From DLAJ01 sp964655525 (GTDB lineage: Bacteria > Bacillota > Clostridia > Lachnospirales > Lachnospiraceae), in contig CAZZNE010000011.1 of the NCBI GenBank assembly GCA_964655525.1, forward strand, positions 1 to 64,000: 64,000 nucleotides of DNA, read 5' to 3'. The position numbers were made by a program, and so were the translations under genes. The number at the start of each line of letters is the position of its first letter. The stretch's first letter is position 1. The notes under the pieces were generated by a model that did not search any database, had not been told where the DNA came from, and was given only the letters and a program-made list of their open reading frames with translations. Positions 32,951 through 41,276 of this stretch are shown here, piece by piece.

Positions 32951-34003
32951 GTGAATGACCGAATTGTTAATATACTGGAACAATATGACGTGACGCTGCT
33001 CAGGACATGGAAAGGAAGAAGCGCGCTGTTATGCGATACGGAGCAGGGCTTAAAGATTATTCGGGAATATACGGGGCCGCTTGAAAAGCTCTGCGTGTTA
33101 GAGGCGATTTTACAAAACCTGCGGGAAGCGGGTTTTTTGTCCGACTGCATCCTGCGCACGAAGGAAGGCGCACTGTTTGTGCGGGGCAGGGACGGGAACG
33201 TCTATATCGTTAAAGATTATTATGAAGGGCGTGAGTGCTCGGTGGGCGACGCGTCCGACTGCATGCGCGCAGTCAGGCAGCTAGCGCAGCTTCATCTTCA
33301 TTTATCCGTTCCGCCTAAGGAGCGCATCCGTCCGCTTGTGCAAAAGCTGTCCGACCAGGAAGAGGACGGTACGCCGGACGAGGAGGAAACAGGCAGTTAC
33401 CGGTTCCGGATGTTTGATCCGGTGAGAGAGTATGAACGGTATAACCGTGAACTGAAACGGATTTGGAAGCATCTGCGCAATAAGGGCGATAAGACGGATT
33501 TTGAGGTATTTCTTCTGCATCATTATCCTTTTTTTATGGAACAGGCAGAGGGGGCGCTTACGCTGTTTCGGAGCGCGGATGTGGATGCGCTCTACCGGCA
33601 GGAGGAACAAAAGGGCGTACTCTGCCATGGGGATTTCCAATATCATAACATCCTGTTTACGGACGGGGGCGCGTTTGTGATGAATTTTGAAAAATGCATG
33701 ATGGACGTCAGAATACGGGATTTTTATCTGTTTTTCCGGAAAGTTATGGAAAAAAATAATTGGAACATTTATACAGGCAGGCAGCTTTTAGAGGCATATG
33801 ACGCCGTCCGTCCGATCAGTGATGCGGAGAAAAAACTGCTTGGCTTAAAACTCTGTTATCCCGAGCGTTTCCGCAAGGTTGTGAGCTATTACTATAATAG
33901 CGGAAAGGCATGGATTCCTGCCAAAAACAGGGAAAAGATCGACCGTCTGCTTGGGCAGGAGGATGCGCGGAAGAGCTTCCTAAAAAATCTGTTTGAGGCG
34001 TAG
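32951..34003 (+). CDS. CotS-like spore coat protein (kinase fold)
   Basis: A 350-residue protein of the CotS/CotI group, which has an aminoglycoside-phosphotransferase-like fold. It includes the N-terminal ILEQYDVTLLRTWKGRSALL, GLKIIREYTGP, and the Brenner-like motif LCHGDFQYHNIL, then VMNFEKCMMDVRIRDFYLFFRK. I choose GTG 32951 because GGAGG sits 8 nt upstream and the product then begins MNDRIVNILEQYD, as homologues typically do. ATGs at 32879 and 32933 give unsupported extensions. Lipobox-bearing PEGA protein follows. Confidence 0.85.
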   Translation: MNDRIVNILEQYDVTLLRTWKGRSALLCDTEQGLKIIREYTGPLEKLCVLEAILQNLREAGFLSDCILRTKEGALFVRGRDGNVYIVKDYYEGRECSVGDASDCMRAVRQLAQLHLHLSVPPKERIRPLVQKLSDQEEDGTPDEEETGSYRFRMFDPVREYERYNRELKRIWKHLRNKGDKTDFEVFLLHHYPFFMEQAEGALTLFRSADVDALYRQEEQKGVLCHGDFQYHNILFTDGGAFVMNFEKCMMDVRIRDFYLFFRKVMEKNNWNIYTGRQLLEAYDAVRPISDAEKKLLGLKLCYPERFRKVVSYYYNSGKAWIPAKNREKIDRLLGQEDARKSFLKNLFEA

Positions 34004-34036
34004 CGCAAGCGGGTAGGATTGTGCTATACTGTTCTC

Positions 34037-35461
34037 ATGAAAACGAATCGAAAAAAACAAAATTTCATAAAGATGACCGCGGTGTGGATGTCGGGCGTTC
34101 TTTTGCTTACGGGCTGCGCGTTCCGGGGAGCGGGGAAACCCGATACGCAGACGGATATAACAGTCGATCATCAGGAGCAGGTGACTGCCGCGCCGCAGCA
34201 GTCTGCCGGCTATGACAGTGTGGACACGGCAATCGTCATCCGCTATGATACAGAAGAAAAAACAATCTCTCTGCGAAATTTAGAGACGGGCAGACAGTAT
34301 ACGCTCGCCTATGACGGAACGACCAGGCTCTCGGACAAAAACGGACAGGTCCTAACGATGGCGCAGATCAAGGCGGGAGAGCTTGTGGACGTAACGTTCC
34401 GTTACCGGAGCAAAACGCTTGTGTCGCTGACGCAGTCGCCGGACGCCTTTGTAAAAGAGGGGTTGACGGACTATGCGCTGTCGGAGACGGGAAGATCGAT
34501 GACGGTAAACGGCGTGCAGTACCGGCTTGCCGATGATCTGGCAATCCTATCCGACGGAGAGCTGATCGAGCTGATGGATCTTAACAGTGTGGATGCACTG
34601 ACGCTGCGCGGCTTTGACTATGAGATACACAGCATCAGCGTTGACCGTGGGCATGGATATTTAAGACTCAAAAACGACGAGTCCTTTATCGGCGGCTGGA
34701 TCGAGGTCGGCTCCGAGGTGATCGCGCCGATCACGGAGAACATGCTGTTGACCGTGCCGGAGGGCAGCTATGAGGTGTCGGTTTCGAGTGAGGCGGGACA
34801 CGGAACGCTGTCTGTTGCGATCTATAAAAATCAAGAGCAGACACTGGACGTCGGTGATTTTGCAGTGGAAATCAAGGAGGGAAAGGTCTATTTTGACGTT
34901 ATGCCTGTCTCCGCCACCGTCTACGTGGATAGTGAGAAAGTGGATATTTCCGGGCCGGTGTCCCTTACCTACGGCGTGCATTTTTTGATGATTCGGGCGG
35001 ATGGCTATGAGACGATGGTGAAATATTTAAGCGTCGGACAGGAGACAGCCAGCTTGGCGATCACGTTGGAGAAAGCGGCGGAGGATTCGGATGACGATGA
35101 TGACGATCAGAATTCCGGTGATGGAAACGGCACAAATAACGGGAACGGTACGGGCAGCGGAAACGAAGCAAACGGCAGCGACGCGGGTACGGATCAGGGC
35201 GGACAGGCTTCGGAGCCGGAAGTGGTGACGGCGGATGACGGGACGGTGTTCTATGTGCTGGTAACGGCGCCGGAGCAGGCGGAGGTTTATGTGGACGGTA
35301 TTTATGTCGGCATCGCGCCGATACGGTTCAAGAAGGTGCCCGGAAGCCATGAGATCACGCTGCGCCGGATTGGTTATCAGACGCGTGCATATACGATACA
35401 GCTTGACGATGAAAAGAAGGACGTGACCTATTCCTTTTCCGAATTATTGGCGACGGAATAG
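34037..35461 (+). CDS. PEGA-domain lipoprotein
   Basis: Predicted lipoprotein with lipobox LLLTGC about 27 residues from this ATG. The extracellular part has strand-rich modules. One PEGA-like module (VYFDVMPVSATVYVDSEKV..., about residues 285-335) and a clear C-terminal PEGA domain (YVLVTAPEQAEVYVDGIYVG onward, about 405-470) are separated by a Gly/Asn/Ser linker. PEGA domains are often surface or wall-associated. The ATG lies 12 bases after a TATACT box, so the message leader would be very short. It precedes the hup-spo cluster. Confidence 0.83.
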   Translation: MKTNRKKQNFIKMTAVWMSGVLLLTGCAFRGAGKPDTQTDITVDHQEQVTAAPQQSAGYDSVDTAIVIRYDTEEKTISLRNLETGRQYTLAYDGTTRLSDKNGQVLTMAQIKAGELVDVTFRYRSKTLVSLTQSPDAFVKEGLTDYALSETGRSMTVNGVQYRLADDLAILSDGELIELMDLNSVDALTLRGFDYEIHSISVDRGHGYLRLKNDESFIGGWIEVGSEVIAPITENMLLTVPEGSYEVSVSSEAGHGTLSVAIYKNQEQTLDVGDFAVEIKEGKVYFDVMPVSATVYVDSEKVDISGPVSLTYGVHFLMIRADGYETMVKYLSVGQETASLAITLEKAAEDSDDDDDDQNSGDGNGTNNGNGTGSGNEANGSDAGTDQGGQASEPEVVTADDGTVFYVLVTAPEQAEVYVDGIYVGIAPIRFKKVPGSHEITLRRIGYQTRAYTIQLDDEKKDVTYSFSELLATE

Positions 35462-35488
35462 ATTCTTAATAGAAATCTCTATTTTTCC

Positions 35489-35517
35489 TTGACAAATGTT
35501 GGTAAAAAAGCTATAAA
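35489..35517 (+). promoter_or_regulatory. sigma-A promoter of hup
   Basis: TTGACA (35489-35494), 17-bp spacer, TATAAA (35512-35517), about 70 bases before the hup start. Confidence 0.78.
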
Positions 35518-35588
35518 TATGTATAGGCATTCTGAGGGGTGTCATAATACTATCAAAAACAAAGCTCAGTAAGAGGAGGAGTTCGTCA

Positions 35589-35864
35589 ATGAACAAAACA
35601 GAGTTAGTTGCAGCTATGGCTGAACAGGCAGGATTATCTAAGAAGGATGCAGAAGCAGCGTTAAAGGCTTTTACGGACGTTGTAGCAGCTCAGCTGAAGA
35701 AGGGTGATAAGATTCAGTTAGTAGGATTTGGTACATTCGAGGTTGCTGAGAGAGCAGCTAGAGAAGGCAGAAATCCGCAGACTGGCGCGGTTATGCCGAT
35801 CGCAGCTTCCAAGGCTCCGAAGTTCAAGGCTGGTAAGGCATTAAAGGATATGGTAAACGCATAA
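35589..35864 (+). CDS. hup: HU family DNA-binding protein
   Basis: A 91-residue histone-like dimeric DNA-bending protein. It has the standard HU sequence: MNKTELVAAMAEQAGLSKKDAE, GFGTFEVAERAAREGRNP, then QTGAVMPIAASKAPKFKAGKAL. The arm with RNPQTG contacts DNA. It has its own promoter and terminator and AGGAGGA ribosome binding site. It leads the yab-spo cluster, its common position in Clostridia. Confidence 0.98.
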   Translation: MNKTELVAAMAEQAGLSKKDAEAALKAFTDVVAAQLKKGDKIQLVGFGTFEVAERAAREGRNPQTGAVMPIAASKAPKFKAGKALKDMVNA

Positions 35865-35900
35865 GAGTGCGCCCGTTCCTTTGAAACGACTTGAGAACGG

Positions 35901-35938
35901 AAGACGGCTGATGAGAGGATTTCATTAGCCGTCTTTTC
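35901..35938 (+). terminator. terminator after hup
   Basis: AAGACGGCTGATGA / TCATTAGCCGTCTT stem with four T residues, separating hup from rqcP. Confidence 0.85.
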
Positions 35939-35965
35939 TATTGGCAAAATGGGAGGAGAGAATGT

Positions 35966-36205
35966 ATGCGGCTGGATAAATATCTCAAGGTATCCCGGCT
36001 CATTAAGCGCAGGACCGTTGCAAATGAGGCGTGCGATGCGGGCAGGGTTACGGTCAACGACAAACCGGCGAAAGCGTCTTATGAGGTGAAAGCGGGCGAC
36101 GTGATTGCAATCCGGTTCGGCGATAAGGAGGTCCGCGTGGAAGTACTCGCTGTGCAGGAGTCGGTGCGAAAAGAAGACGCGTCGGGTTTGTTCAAATATA
36201 TATAA
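35966..36205 (+). CDS. rqcP: RqcP, S4-domain RNA-binding protein
   Basis: A 79-residue S4-domain protein (MRLDKYLKVSRLIKRRTVAN, then GRVTVNDKPAKASYEVKAGDVI). In Bacillus the orthologue YabO/RqcP assists Ala-tail synthesis on stalled large subunits during ribosome quality control. Placement before yabP and yabQ matches the conserved order. A GGGAGGAGAG ribosome binding site is present. Confidence 0.93.
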   Translation: MRLDKYLKVSRLIKRRTVANEACDAGRVTVNDKPAKASYEVKAGDVIAIRFGDKEVRVEVLAVQESVRKEDASGLFKYI

Positions 36206-36235
36206 GGAAACGCTGATTCAATCAGCGCTTCCTTG
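36204..36235. repeat. hairpin at the rqcP 3' end
   Basis: AAGGAAACGCTGATT pairs with AATCAGCGCTTCCTT with one mismatch and a minimal loop. The same GGAAACGCT / AGCGTTTCC core recurs near 45555. There is no T run, so it is not a standard terminator. Confidence 0.65.
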
Positions 36236-36370
36236 AAAAAATGCGATTGATTCAGGTGTTTGATCAGGCATAAACAGGAATCTCCCGAATATATTTTTTT
36301 ATAGAAACAGGTGCATGGCTCGTACAATCTGTGCTTGCGGATATAAAAAATAGAAGGGAGGTTCTTTTTT

Positions 36371-36661
36371 ATGGAGGACTTGAATCAGATGCAAAAAATG
36401 CCTCACAAAATGGTGGTAGGAAACCGCAAGACGATCGCGCTTACGGGCGTCACGGATGTGCTTGCGTTCGACATCCACGAGATCCTGCTGGAGACTTCCC
36501 AGGGAATGCTGATGATACGGGGGAATAATCTGCATGTCAGCAGGCTGACGCTTGATAAAGGGGAGGTTGATGTGGACGGTCGGATCGACAGTCTGGCTTA
36601 CTCGGATGCGCCCGCGTACGGAAAAAAGCAGGAATCCCTGTTTTCCAGATTGTTCAAATAA
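36371..36661 (+). CDS. yabP: YabP sporulation protein
   Basis: A 96-residue protein of the YabP family: MPHKMVVGNRKTIALTGVTDVLAFD, then ILLETSQGMLMIRGNNLHV and LDKGEVDVDGRIDSLAYSD. Needed for spore cortex or coat formation in Bacillus. A GGGAGG ribosome binding site lies ahead of it. yabQ begins 19 bases later. Confidence 0.95.
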   Translation: MEDLNQMQKMPHKMVVGNRKTIALTGVTDVLAFDIHEILLETSQGMLMIRGNNLHVSRLTLDKGEVDVDGRIDSLAYSDAPAYGKKQESLFSRLFK

Positions 36662-36680
36662 TCCCGAAGAAGGGCGCGCT

Positions 36681-37121
36681 ATGAGTGAGAGTATCATCAA
36701 AGAGGCGGTGTTTTCGCTGCATTGCATCAGCGTGGGCGTGTTGATCACCTTTGTGTACGATCTGCTGCGTGTATGCAGGATCTGCGTCAGGCACAGCCGC
36801 TTCTTGATTTCCGTTGAGGATTTTTTGTTTTGGGCCGTTTGTGCAATTTTTATATTTTTGGTGTTGTATTGTGAAAATGACGGAATTCTGCGCTGGTACT
36901 GTATTGCGTGCGCAGTCGTGGGGATGGAGATTTATAAAAAACTGTTCAGTCCATATATAGTGCGTTTTATGTCAACAGTTTTGAAAAAGACCATACATGT
37001 TGTGGCGTGGATTGTACAGAAACTGATGTTCCCTTTCAAGATGCTGTTTTTGGGGCTTCGCAGGGCATATGTCAAAATCTGTCACATTTTCACAAAAAAG
37101 AAAAAAGAAGCTGATAGGTAG
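36681..37121 (+). CDS. yabQ: YabQ spore cortex biosynthesis membrane protein
   Basis: A 146-residue protein with four or so membrane helices (SLHCISVGVLITFVYDLLRV, VEDFLFWAVCAIFIFLV, WYCIACAVVG) and a basic tail. It matches YabQ in size and position. ATG 36681 follows GAAGGG and is preferred over the longer frame starting at 36552, which overlaps yabP. In the Bacillus relative it is required for cortex assembly in the forespore membrane. Confidence 0.93.
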   Translation: MSESIIKEAVFSLHCISVGVLITFVYDLLRVCRICVRHSRFLISVEDFLFWAVCAIFIFLVLYCENDGILRWYCIACAVVGMEIYKKLFSPYIVRFMSTVLKKTIHVVAWIVQKLMFPFKMLFLGLRRAYVKICHIFTKKKKEADR

Positions 37122-37200
37122 TTGACGGTTTGCATAAAATTGGTTAACATATGTATTATGTAAACAGTTTTTACAGATTATGGAAAGGTAAAATAAAAGA

Positions 37201-37275
37201 TTGAAAAATCAAAGATTTTTCAATCGGCAAATTTGTGCTGACGCCCAAATTCGCAAAGCGAACTTGTTCGCTTTG
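37201..37275. repeat. intergenic repeat cluster upstream of divIC
   Basis: A perfect hairpin TTGAAAAATC / GATTTTTCAA (37201-37223) is followed by module M1 (37227-37254, ...GTGCTGACGCCCAAATTCGC) and module M2 (37258-37275, GCGAACTTGTTCGCTTTG), which itself forms a stem. M1 and M2 recur in swapped order upstream of ftsH (41218-41263). Confidence 0.8.
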
Positions 37276-37299
37276 ATGTTGACAGCATGGAGGATTATT

Positions 37300-37608
37300 A
37301 TGGCAAGAAAGAGACCGGCATACCGTAAAAAGCGGCATAACCGGCTCGGTATGCTTTTGGTGATGATGTGTATCGTGATGCTGCTGATCGTAGTCAGCGT
37401 CAGCAGTATAGATCTCAAGGCAAAGCAGAGAACCTATGCTGAACGTGAGCGGAATTTAGCAGAGCAGATTGAGCAGGAGCACGAGAGAACACGGCAGCTT
37501 GAAGAATATGAAAAATATATAAGGACAGACGCGTATATTGAGGAAGTGGCAAAGAGTAAGCTCGGACTCGTATATGAGGGCGAGATCATATTCAGGGCAG
37601 ACGATTAA
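37300..37608 (+). CDS. divIC: DivIC/FtsL-type septum formation protein
   Basis: A 102-residue bitopic protein of the FtsB/DivIC group. A basic cytosolic start (MARKRPAYRKKRHNR) is followed by one membrane helix (about 14-38) and an extracytoplasmic coiled coil (AERERNLAEQIEQEHERTRQLEEYEKYI), ending in AKSKLGLVYEGEI, the DivIC signature. It joins FtsL and DivIB in the divisome. ATG 37300 follows GGAGG at 6 nt. The upstream open frame is the repeat cluster and not coding. Confidence 0.93.
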   Translation: MARKRPAYRKKRHNRLGMLLVMMCIVMLLIVVSVSSIDLKAKQRTYAERERNLAEQIEQEHERTRQLEEYEKYIRTDAYIEEVAKSKLGLVYEGEIIFRADD

Positions 37609-37647
37609 ACAGACCGGAAATGCGGAGCGTTTCGGGTCTGTTTCTTT
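37607..37647 (+). terminator. terminator after divIC
   Basis: AAACAGACC / GGTCTGTTT stem and a short T run, beginning at the divIC stop codon. Confidence 0.75.
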
Positions 37648-37741
37648 ATGTGGTGAAAGCAAAGGCAGTGATACTTACGTGCAGGGGTGCTTTGACGCCG
37701 TCGGTACTTACATGCCGTATTTTGGGTTATGAAGTTTCGTA

Positions 37742-37816
37742 CACGCGAGTTTTGCAAAAAGTGCAAAGCACTTTTATGCAAAATCTCGCAAAGAACGCGC
37801 AGCGTTCTTTTTTTGT
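37742..37816 (+). terminator. double hairpin and terminator upstream of spoIIE
   Basis: A large stem (about 37745-37788, GCGAGTTTTGCA with TGCAAAATCTCGC) is followed by AAAGAACGC / GCGTTCTTT (37790-37810) and seven T residues. This insulates spoIIE from divIC. Between the divIC terminator and here (37648-37741) I see nothing recognisable. Confidence 0.8.
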
Positions 37817-37845
37817 CAGAAAGTTAAGCAGCGCGCAGGCATGGT

Positions 37846-37878
37846 TTGACAAAAAATACGCCGCGCCTCCTCTATAAT
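37846..37878 (+). promoter_or_regulatory. Spo0A-type sigma-A promoter of spoIIE (21-bp spacer)
   Basis: TTGACA (37846-37851) and a perfect TATAAT (37873-37878) are separated by 21 bp, far from the usual 17. Established knowledge: Bacillus spoIIE and spoIIG promoters have 21-22 bp spacers and need Spo0A bound over the -35 region. Here TTTGACA (37845-37851), on the reverse strand TGTCAAA, differs from the 0A box TGTCGAA by one base. Confidence 0.78.
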
Positions 37879-37944
37879 ATACCCTTACAGACGAACCGTG
37901 CCGCGGCGCGGAGCCTGCATGTTATGGAAAGGGTATGATGGAAT

Positions 37945-39165
37945 ATGAAAAAGCAGTTGTCGGAGAAGGAGACGCAGGAGACAGCACTGTTGCCTGAGTA
38001 TGGACGAAAGAAACTTTTAACCTACGCGGATTCTTTTATGCGGCTTGCAAAAAGCTTTTACGGGATGGAAATCGGAGAGACACAGGAGGACACGGATGTT
38101 AAAACCTCAAGAGAAACGTATTTGTGGCAGAAGCGGCTGATGGAAAACCGCGGGCTGCTTGCCGACCATTTATGTGAAATGTCCCGCATCATGACAGGAA
38201 TTGCTCAGGAATCATATCATATGAAGCCGATGGGAGACCGGACGCGTTACTATATTGCAAAGGAATTAAAAAAGAGGGGGATTCGTCTGCACAGACTTTT
38301 TTGCATGACGAATGAGAACGGAAAGCTGGAGGTTGCCGCTACCATGCGCGCCAGACTGCCTGAGCCGGGGGAGGGGGAATATACGGTTGCCGATATTGCG
38401 GGGCTGTTGTCTGTAATCCTTGGCGTGCGCTTAAATCCTGCGGCGGGCAGTACAAGCCTCCTTGCCGACGAGCTTTCGACGGTGGTGTTTGAGGAGGAGA
38501 CGCGTTATCATATTTTAACGGGGGTGGCGCGTGTCGCGAAAGAAGGAGAGCGTATTTCGGGGGATAACTATACATTCTGCGAGATGGGGCAGGGGCGTTT
38601 TGCCGCCGTGCTCGCGGACGGGATGGGCTCAGGCGAACAGGCTTGCCGCGCAAGCGAGCTGGTTGTGGAGCTATTTGAGCAGTTTTTAGAATCGGGGTTC
38701 TCGGCGAACGGGGCGGCACAGATGATCAACGGCGCACTGCTTTCGTCCACAAAGGAGACGGACGTGTCGACGCTGGATGCGTGCTGCGTGAATCGGTATA
38801 CGGGAGCGTGCAGCCTGATGAAGGCGGGAGCGTCGGGAACTTATATTAAACGAGACAGCCGGATCGAAATGCTCGATGCGGCAGGACTGCCGCTCGGCGT
38901 ATTCGGGCAGCTTGAGATGACGGAGCTGCGCTGTGAGCTGATGCACGGAGAATATCTGATCATGCTTTCGGACGGTGTGAGCGACTGCTTTACGCGTCCG
39001 GGCGCGGAGGCGCTGTTCGAGGATATGCTGGCGAGGCTGGAGGTCAGGGAGCCGGGCGAGATGGCAAACGCCATTCTGCGTCAGGCGATCTACCAGAGCG
39101 AGGGCAGGATCGCTGATGACATGACAGTGCTTGTGCTCGGGCTGTGGGAAAACGGCGGATGCTGA
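37945..39165 (+). CDS. spoIIE: SpoIIE-type serine phosphatase without membrane domain
   Basis: PP2C-family phosphatase that in Bacillus dephosphorylates SpoIIAA to activate sigma-F in the forespore. Here it has only 406 residues. Residues about 20-190 match the central regulatory domain (SRETYLWQKRLMENRGLLADHL), and 190-406 the PP2C domain with GERISGDNYTF, VLADGMGSGEQA, LMLSDGVSD and DDMTVLVLGL metal-site motifs. The N-terminal ten-helix membrane region of canonical SpoIIE (about 800 residues) is missing, and no coding sequence for it precedes the gene. Order with tilS, hpt and ftsH is conserved, and a Spo0A-type promoter lies upstream. Confidence 0.92.
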   Translation: MKKQLSEKETQETALLPEYGRKKLLTYADSFMRLAKSFYGMEIGETQEDTDVKTSRETYLWQKRLMENRGLLADHLCEMSRIMTGIAQESYHMKPMGDRTRYYIAKELKKRGIRLHRLFCMTNENGKLEVAATMRARLPEPGEGEYTVADIAGLLSVILGVRLNPAAGSTSLLADELSTVVFEEETRYHILTGVARVAKEGERISGDNYTFCEMGQGRFAAVLADGMGSGEQACRASELVVELFEQFLESGFSANGAAQMINGALLSSTKETDVSTLDACCVNRYTGACSLMKAGASGTYIKRDSRIEMLDAAGLPLGVFGQLEMTELRCELMHGEYLIMLSDGVSDCFTRPGAEALFEDMLARLEVREPGEMANAILRQAIYQSEGRIADDMTVLVLGLWENGGC

Positions 39166-39255
39166 ATGGGTTACTTCGCCCATCCACGCTAAATGTTGAC
39201 ATTTTCCCGTTAATAGGAATATCATGTGTATAAAGGGGAATACTGAGGGACAAGT

Positions 39256-40677
39256 ATGCTACATAAGATTATGGCATTTATGGCGGAATTTCATATGATC
39301 GGGCCGGAGGACCGCGTGATTGCGGGTGTGTCGGGGGGCGCGGATTCCGTATGCCTGTTTTATCTGCTGCTTGCGTTAAAAGAGCAGATTCCGTTTGATT
39401 TTTCCGTTGTGCATGTCGATCACGGGATCAGGAGGGACGCCGGAGAGGATGCGGCGTATGTGAGACGGCTGTGCCGGGAGCATGATGTTGCATTTACACT
39501 GATTGAGGAAGATGTGCCGGCCTATGCGGCCGCACATCGTCTCGGTGAGGAGGAGGCGGGGCGATACCTGCGCTATCAGGCGTTTGCGCAGGTGAATGCG
39601 CGTGTTTATGATGGCGGGGCGAAAATCGCCGTGGCTCATAACAAAAATGATCGTGCGGAGACGGTGCTGTTTCAACTGTTTCGGGGAAGCGGTCTGCATG
39701 GTATGTGCGGGATAAAGCCCGTGCAGGGCAATGTGATCCGTCCGCTTTTATGTGTGACGAGAGAAGAAATCGAGGCATATCTTGCGGAGCGCGGTATTTT
39801 GTACCGCACCGATTCCACCAATGCGGAGGACGGTCATGCGAGAAACCGTATCCGTCATCATATTTTAAGCTATGCGGAGCAGGAGGTCTGTCAGGGCAGC
39901 ACGGAGCATATCAGCCGTACGGCGGACATGCTTACGCAGGCGGCGGCGTATCTGGATGAACAGACGGAGGAGGCGTATCAGGTATGCGTGACGGAGGGGA
40001 CGTATCCGGCATGCGTCACCATTTCCGCGGAGGCGTTTGCGCGTCTGCACCCTTACTTACAGGGGAGTCTGCTCCATCGGTGTTTTGGGAAGCTTGCACC
40101 CGCCGCAAAAGATGTGACATCCGCGCATGTGAAAAGCGTATGCGCGCTGTTTGAGAAGCAGGTCGGGCGCGTGCTGACGCTGCCGTACGGCATGACGGCC
40201 GAGCGGACTTATCAGGGCGTATGTTTGGGGTGCAAAACCGGTTTGGAAAAAAAAGAAGCCTGTGAGGACACGCCCGTTTTTTTGGAAGGGGAGAGCGGCG
40301 AGGTCCGTTTCGGAGGCCGCATATTCCGGTTTCGCGTGTTTTCCTGTGAAAAAAACACGGACATCTTACAGACAATTCCGAAAAACATTTGTAAGAAATG
40401 GTTCGATTATGATAGAATAAAGAAACCCATCGCGGTTCGTTACCGAAAAACAGGGGACGAGCTCGCGATCAATGCGGCAGGCGGTACCAAGAGCCTTAAA
40501 AAATACATGATCGACGAGAAGATTCCTTCAGAGGAACGGCATCGGATACCGATAGTCGCGGAGGAAGACCATGTGTTGTGGGTGACGGGATACCGCGTCA
40601 GCGAGGCTTATAAAGTGACCGCAGATACCAAACGAATCATCGAAATATACATGTCAGGAGGAAAAGAGGATGGCTGA
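39256..40677 (+). CDS. tilS: tRNA(Ile)-lysidine synthase
   Basis: Modifies C34 of the CAU-anticodon tRNA-Ile to lysidine, switching it to Ile. It has 473 residues. The N-terminal ATP pyrophosphatase domain has the PP loop AGVSGGADSVCL, VHVDHGIRRDAGEDA and AVAHNKNDRAETVLFQLFRGSGLHG. The C-terminal TilS_C domain lies in residues about 380-465 (RKTGDELAINAAGGTKSLKKYMIDEKIP). It overlaps hpt by 8 bases, the usual tilS-hpt coupling. Confidence 0.96.
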   Translation: MLHKIMAFMAEFHMIGPEDRVIAGVSGGADSVCLFYLLLALKEQIPFDFSVVHVDHGIRRDAGEDAAYVRRLCREHDVAFTLIEEDVPAYAAAHRLGEEEAGRYLRYQAFAQVNARVYDGGAKIAVAHNKNDRAETVLFQLFRGSGLHGMCGIKPVQGNVIRPLLCVTREEIEAYLAERGILYRTDSTNAEDGHARNRIRHHILSYAEQEVCQGSTEHISRTADMLTQAAAYLDEQTEEAYQVCVTEGTYPACVTISAEAFARLHPYLQGSLLHRCFGKLAPAAKDVTSAHVKSVCALFEKQVGRVLTLPYGMTAERTYQGVCLGCKTGLEKKEACEDTPVFLEGESGEVRFGGRIFRFRVFSCEKNTDILQTIPKNICKKWFDYDRIKKPIAVRYRKTGDELAINAAGGTKSLKKYMIDEKIPSEERHRIPIVAEEDHVLWVTGYRVSEAYKVTADTKRIIEIYMSGGKEDG

Positions 40678-41197
40678 GAGTATCAGCGTGCTTCTCACCG
40701 AGCAGGAGGTGGATGAAAGAATTAAACAGCTCGGCGAGCAGATCAGCAAAGATTATGAGGGAAAGCAGGTACATTTGATCTGTATCTTAAAAGGCGGCAG
40801 CATGTTCCTGTGTGAGCTTGCAAAGCGGATCACGCTTCCCGTATCGCTTGATTTTATGTCGGTGTCAAGCTACGGAAAAGATATGACGTCGAGCGGTGTT
40901 GTCAGGATCGTGAAGGATCTTGACGATCCGATCAAGGACAAGCATGTCATCGTGGTGGAGGACATCGTGGATTCGGGAAGGACATTGAGCTATTTGCTGG
41001 AGATGCTCGGAAAAAGAGGGCCGGCAAGCATCGCGATCTGTACGCTGCTCGATAAGCCGGATCGGAGAGTCACGGACGTGAAAGTGGATTACACGGGTTT
41101 TCAGATTCCGGACGAGTTTGTTGTCGGTTACGGGCTGGATTATGATCAGCGTTATCGCAACCTGCCCTACATCGGGGTCGTGCATGTAGACCAATAA
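40670..41197 (+). CDS. hpt: hypoxanthine phosphoribosyltransferase
   Basis: Salvages hypoxanthine and guanine to IMP and GMP. It has 175 residues. The PRPP-binding signature VIVVEDIVDSGRTLSYL is present, along with an ILKGGSMFLCELAKRI loop and VDYTGFQIPDEFVVGYGLDYD near the end. Its start codon lies inside tilS, and AGGAGGAAAAGAGG in the tilS 3' end serves as ribosome binding site. In Bacillus, HPRT and TilS form a regulator of ftsH, and the gene order here keeps that trio. Confidence 0.97.
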   Translation: MAESISVLLTEQEVDERIKQLGEQISKDYEGKQVHLICILKGGSMFLCELAKRITLPVSLDFMSVSSYGKDMTSSGVVRIVKDLDDPIKDKHVIVVEDIVDSGRTLSYLLEMLGKRGPASIAICTLLDKPDRRVTDVKVDYTGFQIPDEFVVGYGLDYDQRYRNLPYIGVVHVDQ

Positions 41198-41199
41198 AA

Positions 41200-41263
41200 A
41201 GGGAACAAGTTCCCAGGGCGAACTTGTTCGCTTTGCAAATATTGTGCTTACGCCCAAATTCGC
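41200..41263. repeat. intergenic repeat cluster upstream of ftsH
   Basis: A small palindromic stem GGGAAC-AA-GTTCCC (41201-41214) is followed by module M2 (41218-41235) and module M1 (41235-41263). These are the same two modules as upstream of divIC (37227-37275) but in opposite order. Confidence 0.8.
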
Positions 41264-41276
41264 GGGCAGAGCAAGA

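Noticed and set aside
37648..37741. Possible riboswitch before spoIIE based on repeated tacttac-tgc words
   Set aside because: The two words do not form a recognisable riboswitch architecture, and the region lies upstream of a terminator and of the spoIIE promoter.
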